A stretch of DNA of 7,606 bases, from contig JAHEBG010000050.1 of the NCBI GenBank assembly GCA_024642445.1, forward strand, positions 1 to 7,606, read 5' to 3'. The notes below the pieces were generated by a model, which made no database searches, was not told where the DNA came from, and saw only the letters and a program-made list of their open reading frames with translations. The position numbers were made by a program, and so were the translations under genes. This DNA comes from Gammaproteobacteria bacterium. Its GTDB lineage: Bacteria > Pseudomonadota > Gammaproteobacteria > Xanthomonadales > Xanthomonadaceae. Positions 1 through 7,290 of the stretch are shown here, in pieces; position 1 is the first letter of the stretch; each line of letters starts with the position of its first letter.

Positions 1-1
1 C

Positions 2-1741
2 TCGTGGGATTTGGCCGCTGCCCGTAACGACGGTCAGTACGATTCCAAAGGCACCGGTTACCTGAACTTGTTCAACCTGAAAACCGCCTTGGGCGCTGGT
101 GGCTTCGATCAAGCTTCCGGTGAATTCTATTGCGGTACTTCGTACGCCACCCGCATCCGCGGTTGTATGCCGTACAACATCTTCGGCGGCCCAACCTTGG
201 GCTTGGGCACCAAAGTAGCAGGTTCCACCTTCAACGGTGCAGCCGGCTATGTAGGTCCTCGCGTCATCACTGCCGACGACGTGCAAAAAATGATCAACTA
301 CGTGGGCTACACCCAGGTTTCGACCGCGGGCAACACCACCTTGAACTACAGCGGTAACCTCACCGGCGACCTGTTCGAACTGCCAGCCGGCATGCTCAGC
401 TTCGCCGTTGGTTTCGAATACCGTCAAGACCATGCCTTCAACCAGCCGGATGCTCTGGTAGCCGGTGGCGGTTCCTCGGATAACTTCCAAGAACCTACCG
501 ATGGCCAAACCGAAGTGACTGAATACTTCGCCGAAGTCACCATTCCTGTGCTGAAAGACATGTTCTTGGCCAAGGAATTGGAAGTTCGCGCTGCGGTCCG
601 TAAGTCCGATTACTCGGCTCGCGGTCGCGTTGGTCTGAACATTGTAGACGCCGATCCAGGCGCACCTACCAACAGCATGTTCGGTCTGAAGTGGAAGCCA
701 ATCGACAACCTGATGTTCCGCGCTTCGTGGGGTGAAAACTTCCGCGCACCGTCGGCATTCGATCTGTACGGTGGCGGTAGCGAAGGCTTCCCATCGGTCA
801 ATGATCCTTGCCGTACCAATCCGGCCGGCACGGCGTTGTTGAATGCTGCCAATGCCGCTGCCTGTACGGCTGCCGGTTTGAACCCAGGTGGTATTGGTGT
901 TCCACAAGCCAACACCCAGCTGCGTACTTTGGGCGGTGGCGATCCTACCCTGAAGCCTGAATTTGGTACCAACTTCACCTATGGCTTCGTATACAGCCCT
1001 GGCTTCCTGGAAGGTTTCGACCTGACTGTTGACGCCTGGAAACTGCAGTTGAACGACGCACAGGCTACCCTGGGCGCCGGTGAAATCATGAACCGTTGCT
1101 TGGGCACCGGTGGTTTCACACAAGATGTCAGCTTCTGCGCATCGGTCACCCGTACCGCAACCGGTGAAGTGGCTACTGTACGTACCGCCCGCCGTAACTT
1201 GGCTGGCCTGCGCGCTGCCGGTATCGATCTGGGTGCCGTGTACCGTTGGGATGCCGGCGATTGGGGTAACTTCCGTTTCGCCGTGGATACCAGCTGGGTT
1301 GATTACCTGGAATCCCGTGGTAACGTAACCGCTGCATACAACGATTCGGTTGGCAACTACAACGGTTCGCCAAACTTCGAATACCGTACGGTAGCTACCA
1401 TTGATTGGAACAAAGGTGACTGGGGCGTCCGTTGGACCACCCGTTACATGTCCGATCAGCTCGAAGACTGGTGCTATGACACCAACGGCAATGGCTTCCT
1501 GGGCAGCGCCGGCGGTACCAAGTGCCGTGCAGACGGTTTCTCGCACACCGGTTCCTACGCCGTTCACGATCTGAACGTTTCGTGGGCCGCACCTTGGGAT
1601 GCTCGCATCTCGGCCGGTGCCCGCAACCTGTTCGGCAAAGAGCCACCGGTTCTTTACAACAGCTTCGCGCACAGCTTCGACGCCTCGTATGACCTGCCAG
1701 GCGGTGCTTACTGGTACATGCAGTACCGTCAAGACTTCTGA
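2..1741 (+). CDS. TonB-dependent outer-membrane receptor, 3' part (N-terminus outside window)
   Basis: This is an energised outer-membrane importer that takes up a scarce substrate using TonB-ExbB-ExbD; the substrate cannot be told from this part. The reading frame is open to the left edge, so the signal peptide, TonB box and most of the plug are missing. About 579 residues are seen. Counting Leu at 11-13 as residue 1, there is a GCMPYNIFGG stretch (51-60) typical of large proteobacterial receptors. A strand motif with FRASWGENFRAPSAFDLY follows (236-253), then DPTLKPE (311-317), GLRAAGIDL (399-407) and a last-strand block with AVHDLNVSW and GARNLFGKEPP (517-546). The protein ends in Phe, as outer-membrane barrels usually do. 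Eight cysteines fall in four close pairs. Codon choice is strongly biased (GGT, ACC, AAC, TTC), which suggests high expression. TGA is followed at once by an in-frame TAA, then by a terminator. The family call is firm; the substrate is unknown. Confidence 0.95.
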   Translation, partial: SWDLAAARNDGQYDSKGTGYLNLFNLKTALGAGGFDQASGEFYCGTSYATRIRGCMPYNIFGGPTLGLGTKVAGSTFNGAAGYVGPRVITADDVQKMINYVGYTQVSTAGNTTLNYSGNLTGDLFELPAGMLSFAVGFEYRQDHAFNQPDALVAGGGSSDNFQEPTDGQTEVTEYFAEVTIPVLKDMFLAKELEVRAAVRKSDYSARGRVGLNIVDADPGAPTNSMFGLKWKPIDNLMFRASWGENFRAPSAFDLYGGGSEGFPSVNDPCRTNPAGTALLNAANAAACTAAGLNPGGIGVPQANTQLRTLGGGDPTLKPEFGTNFTYGFVYSPGFLEGFDLTVDAWKLQLNDAQATLGAGEIMNRCLGTGGFTQDVSFCASVTRTATGEVATVRTARRNLAGLRAAGIDLGAVYRWDAGDWGNFRFAVDTSWVDYLESRGNVTAAYNDSVGNYNGSPNFEYRTVATIDWNKGDWGVRWTTRYMSDQLEDWCYDTNGNGFLGSAGGTKCRADGFSHTGSYAVHDLNVSWAAPWDARISAGARNLFGKEPPVLYNSFAHSFDASYDLPGGAYWYMQYRQDF

Positions 1742-1766
1742 TAAGACGTCTTTGATGCAAGACCTG

Positions 1767-1794
1767 AACCGCCGGCGCAAGCCGGCGGTTTTTT
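1767..1794 (+). terminator. Rho-independent terminator of the TonB-dependent receptor gene
   Basis: A perfect 10-base-pair stem (1767-1776 with 1781-1790) closes a GCAA tetraloop of the stable GNRA type. The T-tract runs through 1789-1794, directly after the GC-rich stem. It lies 25 bases past the receptor's stop codon, in the right orientation to end that transcript. Confidence 0.93.
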
Positions 1795-1806
1795 GTTGTA
1801 CGACAG

Positions 1807-1833
1807 AAAATAAAAACGGGCCCAAAGGCCCGT
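1807..1833 (-). terminator. Rho-independent terminator of the exported-protein gene
   Basis: Read on the - strand, a 7-base-pair stem ACGGGCC/GGCCCGT (1833-1827 with 1822-1816) closes a four-base loop and runs into a T-rich tail (the A-tract at 1807-1816 on the + strand). It begins 22 bases after the stop codon of the - strand gene at 1856. The T-tail is on the - side only, so it serves the leftward transcript. Confidence 0.85.
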
Positions 1834-1855
1834 GGTATAGGAGCGTTGTAAAAGG

Positions 1856-2758
1856 CTACAGGTCGATTTCTACCCGCACATACGGCCGTACGCCATCGAT
1901 GCGCTGATCGGTAATCGGCGAGGTGGGGTTGTTGTCGTCCAGCGAATTGCGGCCTTGGCTGAGCAGGCTTTCAGCACCTACCGAAACTTTGCCCTTCCAG
2001 GGCGTTTTCCAACTCACGCCGGCACCAATGGATTGAATATTGGAATCCTGCCCGGGAATCTTCACCACATTGCCCACCACTTCGCCGGAAAGCGATCGTT
2101 CGCGCTCGGGCAAGGCAAAAGTGCCGCTATCCCATTCGGTGGGTACGCCTTTGGGAAACTGGCTGGCGGGAATCAATTTGGCGCGGGTTAGGTTGCCGTT
2201 AATGGAAACCCAGCCGGTATTGGCTTTATCGGGCGAAAGCTTCAACGGTTTGGCACCCGCCGAATACGGCGTATCGAATTCGGTAGCCAATAAGCGACGC
2301 TGCTTGGGTTCTAGGCTTGAAAGGCTCAAATCCATAGGATTGCCTTTGCGTTGCAGCAGCGCCTTGGTTTCCAGATTGGGGCTATTGATGGCCGGATAGC
2401 GCGTGGACTTCTTTCCAATCTGACAACTGTCGAGCAGTGACAATTGGTTGAAGCTATTTTGCTGTCCGGCACAGAAAATGGCCAAAGAGCCGTCAGCCGT
2501 AAAATTCCCAAGGGTCTTTTGTGTAGGTAGCGCTTGATTTTTTTTGGGCGCCTGTACCCAGGCACGGCCTTGAACGTTTTGCTCGTTTTCCAGCACCAAC
2601 AGCGCTTCAATCTGCCCGCTGTGCACGTTCCATACCGGTATAACGGTGGGCGTGGTGTTGGGCTTCAGCAATTTCCGTGTGGAATCCTGGGCATGCGCAA
2701 CCTGACCGCTGAAAAGCGCGGCTAAGGTTAAAGCGAGCAAGTTGGGCTTCATGGCCAT
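1856..2758 (-). CDS. Exported protein of unknown function, possibly outer-membrane associated
   Basis: I do not recognise this gene. With the chosen start the product is 300 residues. It opens with a clear Sec signal peptide: Lys-Pro-Asn, a hydrophobic core (LLALTLAALFSG) and an AHA|QD cleavage site after about residue 23. Only two cysteines are present (96 and 112), in the exported part, so a periplasmic disulfide is plausible. The middle is polar. The last 75 residues alternate polar and hydrophobic residues with many glycines (GAGVSWKTPWKGKVSVGAES near 245-264, ending YVRVEIDL), which looks like barrel strands, though the last residue is Leu rather than Phe. The ATG at 2758 is preferred because GAGGT sits 8 bases upstream. 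A TTG at 2788 would add ten residues before the signal peptide, and the ATG at 2752 is too far from GAGGT. The gene lies 58 bases behind hslO on the same strand, without a terminator between, so co-transcription is possible. Confidence 0.85.
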   Translation of the reverse strand: MAMKPNLLALTLAALFSGQVAHAQDSTRKLLKPNTTPTVIPVWNVHSGQIEALLVLENEQNVQGRAWVQAPKKNQALPTQKTLGNFTADGSLAIFCAGQQNSFNQLSLLDSCQIGKKSTRYPAINSPNLETKALLQRKGNPMDLSLSSLEPKQRRLLATEFDTPYSAGAKPLKLSPDKANTGWVSINGNLTRAKLIPASQFPKGVPTEWDSGTFALPERERSLSGEVVGNVVKIPGQDSNIQSIGAGVSWKTPWKGKVSVGAESLLSQGRNSLDDNNPTSPITDQRIDGVRPYVRVEIDL

Positions 2759-2766
2759 CAGTGTAG

Positions 2767-2771
2767 ACCTC
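2767..2771 (-). promoter_or_regulatory. Ribosome binding site deciding the start of the exported-protein gene
   Basis: GAGGT on the - strand lies 8 bases before the ATG at 2758. This supports that start over the in-frame TTG at 2788 and the second ATG at 2752, and it places the signal peptide at the very N-terminus. Confidence 0.6.
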
Positions 2772-2782
2772 TGAAGCTTAGA

Positions 2783-2812
2783 GTGCAAAACCTGAGCAAA
2801 GTTCGTGCAAAA
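2783..2812 (-). repeat. Three 8-base boxes with an exact 11-base period
   Basis: On the + strand GTGCAAAA (2783-2790), GAGCAAAG (2794-2801) and GTGCAAAA (2805-2812) begin exactly 11 bases apart. The outer two are identical and the middle one differs at two positions. They fill the gap just after the hslO stop and before the ribosome binding site of the exported-protein gene. Three boxes on one face of the helix could bind a regulator cooperatively, but the array is short and could be chance. I see no convincing promoter hexamers alongside. Confidence 0.4.
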
Positions 2813-2816
2813 GAGC

Positions 2817-3707
2817 TTATTGCAGTCGATCGCTGCCGGGCGCTACGGCATTAGGCCAAAACAAGGCCAAGGCCTGTGTATCGGTAAACACATAGCCCTG
2901 CCCGCAGAAATCGCAATGCACGGTGATTTCCGGATTTTCGGCCAGCGTCTCCACAATTTCCGCTTGGCCCAGGCTGATCAAGGCATTTTCCACGCGCTCG
3001 CGGGAACACGAGCAGGCGAAATCCAAGGGTCGGCTTTCCAGTACATGCACATATTCTTCGTGAAACAGGCGGTAAAGGATTTCTTCTGCGTCCAGATCGA
3101 ACAGTTCGCCGGCTTCCAGGGTTTCGAATAAGGCTTGAGCGCGTTGCCAATCATCATCGCTGTTGGCTTGTTCGGGCAATTGCTGAATCAACATGCCGGC
3201 CAGACGTTGCCCTTGTTTGAAAAATACCATGCGCGTGGCCAGCTGTTCGGACTGCATGAAATACTGCTCGAAAGCAGCACTGAGGGTGTTTGCCTGCAAC
3301 GCCACAATGCCTTGGTAGCGCTGCGGATCCTGATGGCCCGGGCGATTTTTTTCAATGGTAATAGCCAGCATGGCCTTTTCACCGAAATCGTCCAATGTAA
3401 TGTCCGGTGCAACCTCGTCGTCGAAATGGGCGATGGCGCGCAGGGTGCCCTCGGTCGTGCATTCGGCGAACAGTCGGCGGATAGCCGATTCGCCGCGCAG
3501 TTGTATAGAAAGACGCCCGTTGAATTTCAACGCTGCCGTGAACAGGGCCGCCGCTACCGTACATTGCGCCAGGTATTCGGCAACCACCGGCGGGTAACTG
3601 GCGCGTTCTATGATGGCCTGCCAGGTCTGATCCAGATGCACAAGCACGCCGCGGACATTGGCGCGCTCAAGCAGAAACCGGGTCAGGTGGTCGTGGTTGT
3701 TTGGCAT
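2817..3707 (-). CDS. hslO: Hsp33, redox-regulated 33 kDa chaperone (heat shock protein HslO)
   Basis: Hsp33 is a cytosolic holdase chaperone. It is silent while its four cysteines hold zinc. Oxidation, often together with heat or bleach-type stress, forms two disulfides, unfolds the linker and exposes the client-binding surface. The 296 residues match the family's length of about 290. The N-terminal core carries the family's early segment (RGVLVHLDQTW at 19-29 and a YPP...LAQ...AAAL block at 38-60). The C-terminal switch has Cys232-x-Cys234, a 30-residue spacer and Cys265-x2-Cys268, which is the expected CxC...CxxC zinc site with all four cysteines intact. The ATG at 3707 has a modest GAAGAG 7 bases upstream. 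The gene is divergent from mtgA across a 71-base gap, and the exported-protein gene follows downstream. In many bacteria hslO sits beside hslR; here it does not. Confidence 0.97.
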   Translation of the reverse strand: MPNNHDHLTRFLLERANVRGVLVHLDQTWQAIIERASYPPVVAEYLAQCTVAAALFTAALKFNGRLSIQLRGESAIRRLFAECTTEGTLRAIAHFDDEVAPDITLDDFGEKAMLAITIEKNRPGHQDPQRYQGIVALQANTLSAAFEQYFMQSEQLATRMVFFKQGQRLAGMLIQQLPEQANSDDDWQRAQALFETLEAGELFDLDAEEILYRLFHEEYVHVLESRPLDFACSCSRERVENALISLGQAEIVETLAENPEITVHCDFCGQGYVFTDTQALALFWPNAVAPGSDRLQ

Positions 3708-3778
3708 GGTAATGCTCTTCGGGTCGGTGAATTTCGATACACTAGAGCAGTATTTTACGCCACATTGCGGAGCGGGTT
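3708..3778. promoter_or_regulatory. Divergent intergenic region between hslO and mtgA
   Basis: This 71-base gap must hold the start signals of both hslO (-) and mtgA (+), unless transcription comes from within a neighbouring gene. AT-rich hexamers exist (ATTTTA at 3752-3757, which reads TAAAAT on the - strand, and TACACT at 3738-3743 on the + strand). Neither has a fitting -35 at normal spacing, and I see no clear heat-shock sigma-32 promoter. The location is sound; exact promoter elements are not resolved. Confidence 0.4.
3769..3772 (+). promoter_or_regulatory. Ribosome binding site supporting the TTG start of mtgA
   Basis: GGAG lies 6 bases before the TTG at 3779. No ATG or GTG lies in frame between the upstream stop at 3743-3745 and this point, so this site decides the start. 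Confidence 0.6.
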
Positions 3779-4501
3779 TTGGTTAAGCGCACTCAACGCC
3801 GGAAATGGCTCATACGGGTACTGTTCTGGTTGCCACTGGCGTTCGTGCTATTAACTGCCGGGCAGGTGCTGGTCTTGAAATGGGTTAATCCGGTGGCTAC
3901 CGGTTTCATGTTCAACCGGCAGTTGTCGGCATGGCAGGAAAAAGACTGGCACTACCGTACGGATTATCGTTGGCAGCCTATGGAGCAGATTTCAACACGC
4001 TTGCCGCTGGCGGTTGTTGCCGCAGAAGACCAACGTTTTCCCTTGCATAACGGGTTTGATTTGGCTGCAATAGAAAAAGCCTACCAGCACAATCAACGGG
4101 GCAAGAAGGTCCGCGGTGCCAGCACCATCAGCCAGCAGCTGGCCAAGAACCTTTTTTTATGGAGCGGCAGAAGCTTCGTGCGCAAAGGGCTTGAGGCTTG
4201 GTACACGGTTTTGATTGAAACGTTTTGGTCGAAACGACGCATTCTGGAAGTGTATGTCAACGTGGTTGAGTTTGGAGACGGCATTTACGGTGCCGAGGCT
4301 GCGGCGCATCGTTTCTTCGGGGTATCGGCCAAACAGCTTACGTCTGCACAATCGGCCCGTTTGGCGGCGGTATTGCCCAGTCCGCGCCGTTACAACGCCG
4401 CTAAGCCTGGCCCGTATGTGCAACGCCGAAGCCGCAATATAGAACGACAGATGCGCAATTTGGGCGGCCCCGCCTATTTGCAAGCCTGCTGCGCACCCTA
4501 G
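3779..4501 (+). CDS. mtgA: Monofunctional biosynthetic peptidoglycan transglycosylase MtgA
   Basis: MtgA polymerises lipid II into glycan strands at the outer face of the inner membrane and has no transpeptidase domain. The 240 residues are the usual length for the family. A basic N-terminus (KRTQRRKW) leads into one membrane anchor at about 10-33. A family 51 glycosyltransferase domain follows with its motifs in order: [14 protein letters not shown] (81-94, catalytic Glu83), [15 protein letters not shown] (113-127), RKGLEAW (135-141) and [15 protein letters not shown] (152-166). All key residues are intact. The start is TTG, the only likely start in the open stretch, with GGAG 6 bases upstream. 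Starting later would cut into the basic residues before the anchor. The protein ends in an unusual Cys-Cys-Ala-Pro. A CBS-domain gene follows 56 bases downstream on the same strand. Confidence 0.96.
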   Translation: MVKRTQRRKWLIRVLFWLPLAFVLLTAGQVLVLKWVNPVATGFMFNRQLSAWQEKDWHYRTDYRWQPMEQISTRLPLAVVAAEDQRFPLHNGFDLAAIEKAYQHNQRGKKVRGASTISQQLAKNLFLWSGRSFVRKGLEAWYTVLIETFWSKRRILEVYVNVVEFGDGIYGAEAAAHRFFGVSAKQLTSAQSARLAAVLPSPRRYNAAKPGPYVQRRSRNIERQMRNLGGPAYLQACCAP

Positions 4502-4504
4502 ATT

Positions 4505-4532
4505 TGTGATGGCCGGGATTCGGCAGTACACT
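4505..4532 (+). promoter_or_regulatory. Possible weak sigma-70 promoter of the CBS-domain gene
   Basis: TTGTGA (4505-4510) and TACACT (4527-4532) are separated by 16 bases. Each matches the -35 and -10 consensus at four of six positions. The pair lies in the 56-base gap after mtgA and would let the CBS gene be transcribed alone. Read-through from mtgA is equally possible, since no terminator is seen between them. Confidence 0.3.
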
Positions 4533-4544
4533 GGAAAGAGCAAC

Positions 4545-4553
4545 AAAGGAGGG
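4545..4553 (+). promoter_or_regulatory. Very strong ribosome binding site of the CBS-domain gene
   Basis: AAAGGAGGG is close to a perfect anti-16S match. Its GGAGG core (4548-4552) lies 5 bases before the ATG at 4558. It is the strongest such site in the window and suggests efficient translation. Confidence 0.8.
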
Positions 4554-4557
4554 CATC

Positions 4558-4986
4558 ATGAACACTGTCGCTACACTGCTTTCGAATAAAGCCGCTGGCA
4601 TACATGCTTTGCCGGCATCGGCAACCGTGCTGGAGGCCATCCGCTTGATGGCAGATCAGCAGATAGGCTCGGTTCTGGTCATGGATGGCAAACAACTCAG
4701 CGGTATTTTCACCGAGCGTGATTATGCCCGCAAGGTGGTATTGCTTGGGCGGGCCTCGATGAATACGCCGATTTCAGAAATCATGAGTTCACCGGTGAAG
4801 ACCGTGCAACGCGAAGATACCGTCAATCACTGTATGACCTTGATGACGCAATCACGCATTCGGCACCTGCCGGTAGTCAATGATGGCGAAGTGATTGGAC
4901 TGCTGTCCATCGGCGATCTGGTGAAAGCGGTCATCGAGCAACAGGCCCGCGAAATTGACGAGCTGCAGCGCTATATTGCAGGCTGA
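4558..4986 (+). CDS. Small stand-alone protein with two CBS domains
   Basis: The 142 residues are almost entirely a tandem CBS pair (Bateman module). CBS 1 spans about 10-64 (VLEAIRLMADQQIGSVLVMDG, then GIFTERDYARKV). CBS 2 spans about 76-128 (IMSSPVKTV, RIRHLPVVNDGEVIGLLSIGDLVKAV). Each domain ends in the conserved Gly-hydrophobic-hydrophobic-x-x-x-Asp turn (GIFTERD 49-55, GLLSIGD 114-120) that helps hold adenosine ligands. A charged C-terminal helix (EQQAREIDELQRYI) may aid dimerisation. Such pairs bind AMP, ATP or related nucleotides and usually act as energy or ligand sensors on partner proteins. No catalytic or membrane domain is attached and the partner is not evident here. The ATG is fixed by a very strong ribosome binding site. 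The gene ends 6 bases from the end of the facing trhA-like gene. Confidence 0.93.
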   Translation: MNTVATLLSNKAAGIHALPASATVLEAIRLMADQQIGSVLVMDGKQLSGIFTERDYARKVVLLGRASMNTPISEIMSSPVKTVQREDTVNHCMTLMTQSRIRHLPVVNDGEVIGLLSIGDLVKAVIEQQAREIDELQRYIAG

Positions 4987-4992
4987 GCCGGT

Positions 4993-5622
4993 TTAAAGCA
5001 CCAACAAACTGATAGCCACGAAATGGCTGGCGCTACCGGCCAATACGAAGCCGTGCCATATGGCGTGGTTGTGCCGTATGCGGTCACGCAGATAAAACAC
5101 CGTGCCGAAGCTATAGAACAAGCCGCCAATTCCCAGCCAGACCAGTTCGGCCGTGCCCACGTGGCGTAACATCGGGCCTGCTGCAAACACCACCAGCCAG
5201 CCCATGCCAAGATAAATCAAAGTCGAGGCCAACTCGAATCGGCCGGTAAAAAACAGTTTGAATACGATACCGGCAGCCGCCAAGGCCCAGACCGTGCCGA
5301 ACAAAAGCCAACCGCCGTCATCACGCAGGGCTATCAGCGCAAACGGGGTGTAACTGCCAGCGATCAAGACATAAATCATGCAGTGATCGAGCACTTTCAG
5401 TCGGTTTTTGGTTTTAGGTTCGTGAATGCCGTGGTAGAACGTGGAGGCGGTGTACAAACCAATGAGCGACAGCGAAAAAACTATGGCACTGGTCAGCTGC
5501 CAGCTATTGCCGTACAGCGATGCCAAGGTGATGAGAGTCACGCCGCCCAGAAGGCTCAGCAAAGCACCCAGACCATGAGTCAGGGTGTTCCAAAATTCGG
5601 GATGACGTGATTCAGGCAGCAT
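4993..5622 (-). CDS. trhA: Hemolysin III / TrhA-family seven-helix membrane protein
   Basis: This is an inner-membrane protein of the hemolysin III group, related to the eukaryotic progestin/adipoQ receptors. In E. coli the homologue (YqfA/TrhA) is tied to membrane lipid balance; the hemolysin name comes from a Bacillus protein and should not be taken as proof of toxin activity. The 209 residues match the family and show about seven hydrophobic helices. The conserved metal-site residues are in place: Ser60 and His64 in YTASTFYHG, Asp79 in LKVLDHCMIY, and the late histidines of HNHAIWHGFVLAGSASHF (His186, His190). The GSYTPF loop (89-94) also fits. The ATG at 5622 has AGGA 6 bases upstream. 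The gene starts 34 bases after the prfC stop codon on the same strand, so the two are probably one transcript. Its 3' end abuts the CBS gene. Confidence 0.93.
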   Translation of the reverse strand: MLPESRHPEFWNTLTHGLGALLSLLGGVTLITLASLYGNSWQLTSAIVFSLSLIGLYTASTFYHGIHEPKTKNRLKVLDHCMIYVLIAGSYTPFALIALRDDGGWLLFGTVWALAAAGIVFKLFFTGRFELASTLIYLGMGWLVVFAAGPMLRHVGTAELVWLGIGGLFYSFGTVFYLRDRIRHNHAIWHGFVLAGSASHFVAISLLVL

Positions 5623-5656
5623 GCTTCATCCTAGGCGTATGCGTTGGAGCAAATAC

Positions 5657-7264
5657 TCAATCTATAGCCACAGTATGCGCGTGTTCGCGGGTGGCGAGAA
5701 ACTCGATATCCGGCCAGCGCTCCTCGATAAGCTGCAGGTTGACCCGTGTCGGTGCAATGTACACCAGTTCGCCGGCGGCATCGATGGCCAGATTCTGCGC
5801 GGCCTTTTCCCGGAATTCCTCCAGTTTTGCCGCGGATTTGCAGCGCACCCAACGCGTGGTGCTGATCGATATCGGCTCGAACGTGGCATCTACCGAGTAT
5901 TCGTCTTTCAAGCGATAGGCCACCACATCGAACTGCAGGGTGCCTACCGCACCAAGAATCAGGTCATTCGACATCAGGGGCCGGAAGAACTGGGTGGCGC
6001 CTTCTTCAGAGAGTTGTGCCAGACCCTTTTGCAGCTGTTTGAGCTTCAATGGGTCACGCAGTCGCGCGCGCCGGAACAATTCCGGGGCGAAATTGGGAAT
6101 GCCGGTGAAACTGAGCGCTTCGCCGTCGGTAAAGGTATCGCCGATGGAAATGGTGCCGTGGTTGTGTAGTCCAATGACATCGCCGGGGTACGCGGTTTCC
6201 ACATGTTCACGGTCGGAAGCCATGAAAGTTAGCGCATTGGCCAATTTGGTCTCTTTACCGGTGCGCACATGAAAGGCCTTCATGCCGGCATCGAACCGAC
6301 CCGAGCAAACGCGCAGGAACGCCACACGGTCACGGTGTTGCGGATCCATATTGGCCTGAATTTTGAACACGAAGCCGGAAAACCGTTCTTCCTGCGGAGA
6401 AACTTCGCGAACCGTGGTGGCGCGCGGTTTCGGCGCCGGCGCATGCGCCACGAAGAAATCAAGCAACAATTGAACACCGAAGTTGTTGACCGCCGAGCCG
6501 AAAAATACCGGTGTCTGCTGGCCGGCAAGGTATTTCTGCAGATCGAATGGATGTGCCGCGCCTTCCACCAGTTCCAGTTCATCACGCAGTTCCTGCAGCA
6601 TCGGGGCGCCAATCTGCTTCAAAAGCGCGGGATCTTCAATGCTGGGATAGATGGTGGAATCCTGGCGGGTAAAGTTTCGCCCCGGTTCGAACAGATGCAC
6701 TTCGCCCGACAGTAGATGCACCACGCCTTTGAGACGTTTTCCCATGCCAATCGGCCAGATGACCGGTGCGCACTGAATGCCCAGTACCGATTCGACTTCG
6801 TCGAGCAGCTCAATGGGCGAGCGCCCTTCGCGGTCCAGTTTGTTGATAAAGGTCATGATAGGGGTGTCGCGCAGGCGACACACTTCCATCAGCTTGATGG
6901 TGCGCTCTTCCACGCCCTTGGCGCAGTCAATGACCATCAGGGCCGAATCGACAGCCGTCAGCACGCGATAGGTATCTTCCGAAAAGTCGGCGTGGCCCGG
7001 CGTATCCAACAGATTGACAATGCAATCGTCGTACGGGAACTGCATGACCGAAGAGGTGACCGAGATGCCGCGTTCCTTCTCCAGTGCCATCCAGTCGGAG
7101 GTGGCATGGCGTGCCGCTTTGCGTGACTTGACCGAGCCGGCCATTTGAATGGCGCCGCCGAACAACAGCAGTTTTTCCGTTAGCGTGGTTTTGCCGGCAT
7201 CGGGGTGCGAGACGATGGCAAAAGTCCGGCGTCGGGCCGTTTGTTGTGCGTGTTCGGATTTCAT
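5657..7264 (-). CDS. prfC: Peptide chain release factor 3 (RF3), GTPase
   Basis: RF3 is a translational GTPase that removes RF1 and RF2 from the ribosome after peptide release and speeds termination. The 535 residues match the family (E. coli RF3 has 529). The G domain is complete: P-loop SHPDAGKTT (19-27), switch I RGISVTSS (65-72), switch [16 protein letters not shown] (87-100) and NKLD (141-144). DFSEDTYR and the [16 protein letters not shown] insert (44-59) mark RF3 rather than EF-G or LepA. Domain 2 contains [18 protein letters not shown], and the C-terminal RF3 domain is intact ([22 protein letters not shown]). The ATG at 7264 follows a short leader from an extended -10 promoter; its ribosome binding site is weak. 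A trhA-like gene follows closely and an M23 peptidase gene lies upstream on the same strand. Confidence 0.98.
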   Translation of the reverse strand: MKSEHAQQTARRRTFAIVSHPDAGKTTLTEKLLLFGGAIQMAGSVKSRKAARHATSDWMALEKERGISVTSSVMQFPYDDCIVNLLDTPGHADFSEDTYRVLTAVDSALMVIDCAKGVEERTIKLMEVCRLRDTPIMTFINKLDREGRSPIELLDEVESVLGIQCAPVIWPIGMGKRLKGVVHLLSGEVHLFEPGRNFTRQDSTIYPSIEDPALLKQIGAPMLQELRDELELVEGAAHPFDLQKYLAGQQTPVFFGSAVNNFGVQLLLDFFVAHAPAPKPRATTVREVSPQEERFSGFVFKIQANMDPQHRDRVAFLRVCSGRFDAGMKAFHVRTGKETKLANALTFMASDREHVETAYPGDVIGLHNHGTISIGDTFTDGEALSFTGIPNFAPELFRRARLRDPLKLKQLQKGLAQLSEEGATQFFRPLMSNDLILGAVGTLQFDVVAYRLKDEYSVDATFEPISISTTRWVRCKSAAKLEEFREKAAQNLAIDAAGELVYIAPTRVNLQLIEERWPDIEFLATREHAHTVAID

Positions 7265-7290
7265 AGCAGTACCGCGAAATAATGGACGGC

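Noticed and set aside
610..978. 122-codon open frame on the - strand inside the receptor gene
   Set aside because: It is antisense to a clearly coding frame with strong family motifs, and its product shows no domain-like features. It is a by-product of GC-rich codon bias.
2769..2783. CTCTGAAGCTTAGAG near-palindrome before the exported-protein gene
   Set aside because: The arms mismatch around a common HindIII-like core, and part of it is explained by the ribosome binding site. It is too short to call an operator.
2759..2788. Longer start (TTG at 2788) for the exported-protein gene, adding ten residues
   Set aside because: It would place ten extra residues before a well-formed signal peptide, while the ATG at 2758 has a good ribosome binding site.
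3708..3778. Sigma-32 heat-shock promoter for hslO
   Set aside because: It was expected from the gene's biology, but no CTTGAAA-like and CCCAT-like pair with proper spacing is visible in the gap.
3135..3854. 239-codon open frame on the + strand opposite hslO, running into mtgA
   Set aside because: It lies antisense to intact hslO and overlaps the mtgA start; the translation shows no recognisable domain.
4993..5622. Reading the hemolysin III-like gene as a virulence toxin
   Set aside because: Homologues are widespread in harmless bacteria and belong to the progestin/adipoQ-receptor superfamily; the name is historical.
5621..6169. 182-codon open frame on the + strand opposite prfC
   Set aside because: It overlaps the intact 3' half of prfC on the other strand and has no family motif.
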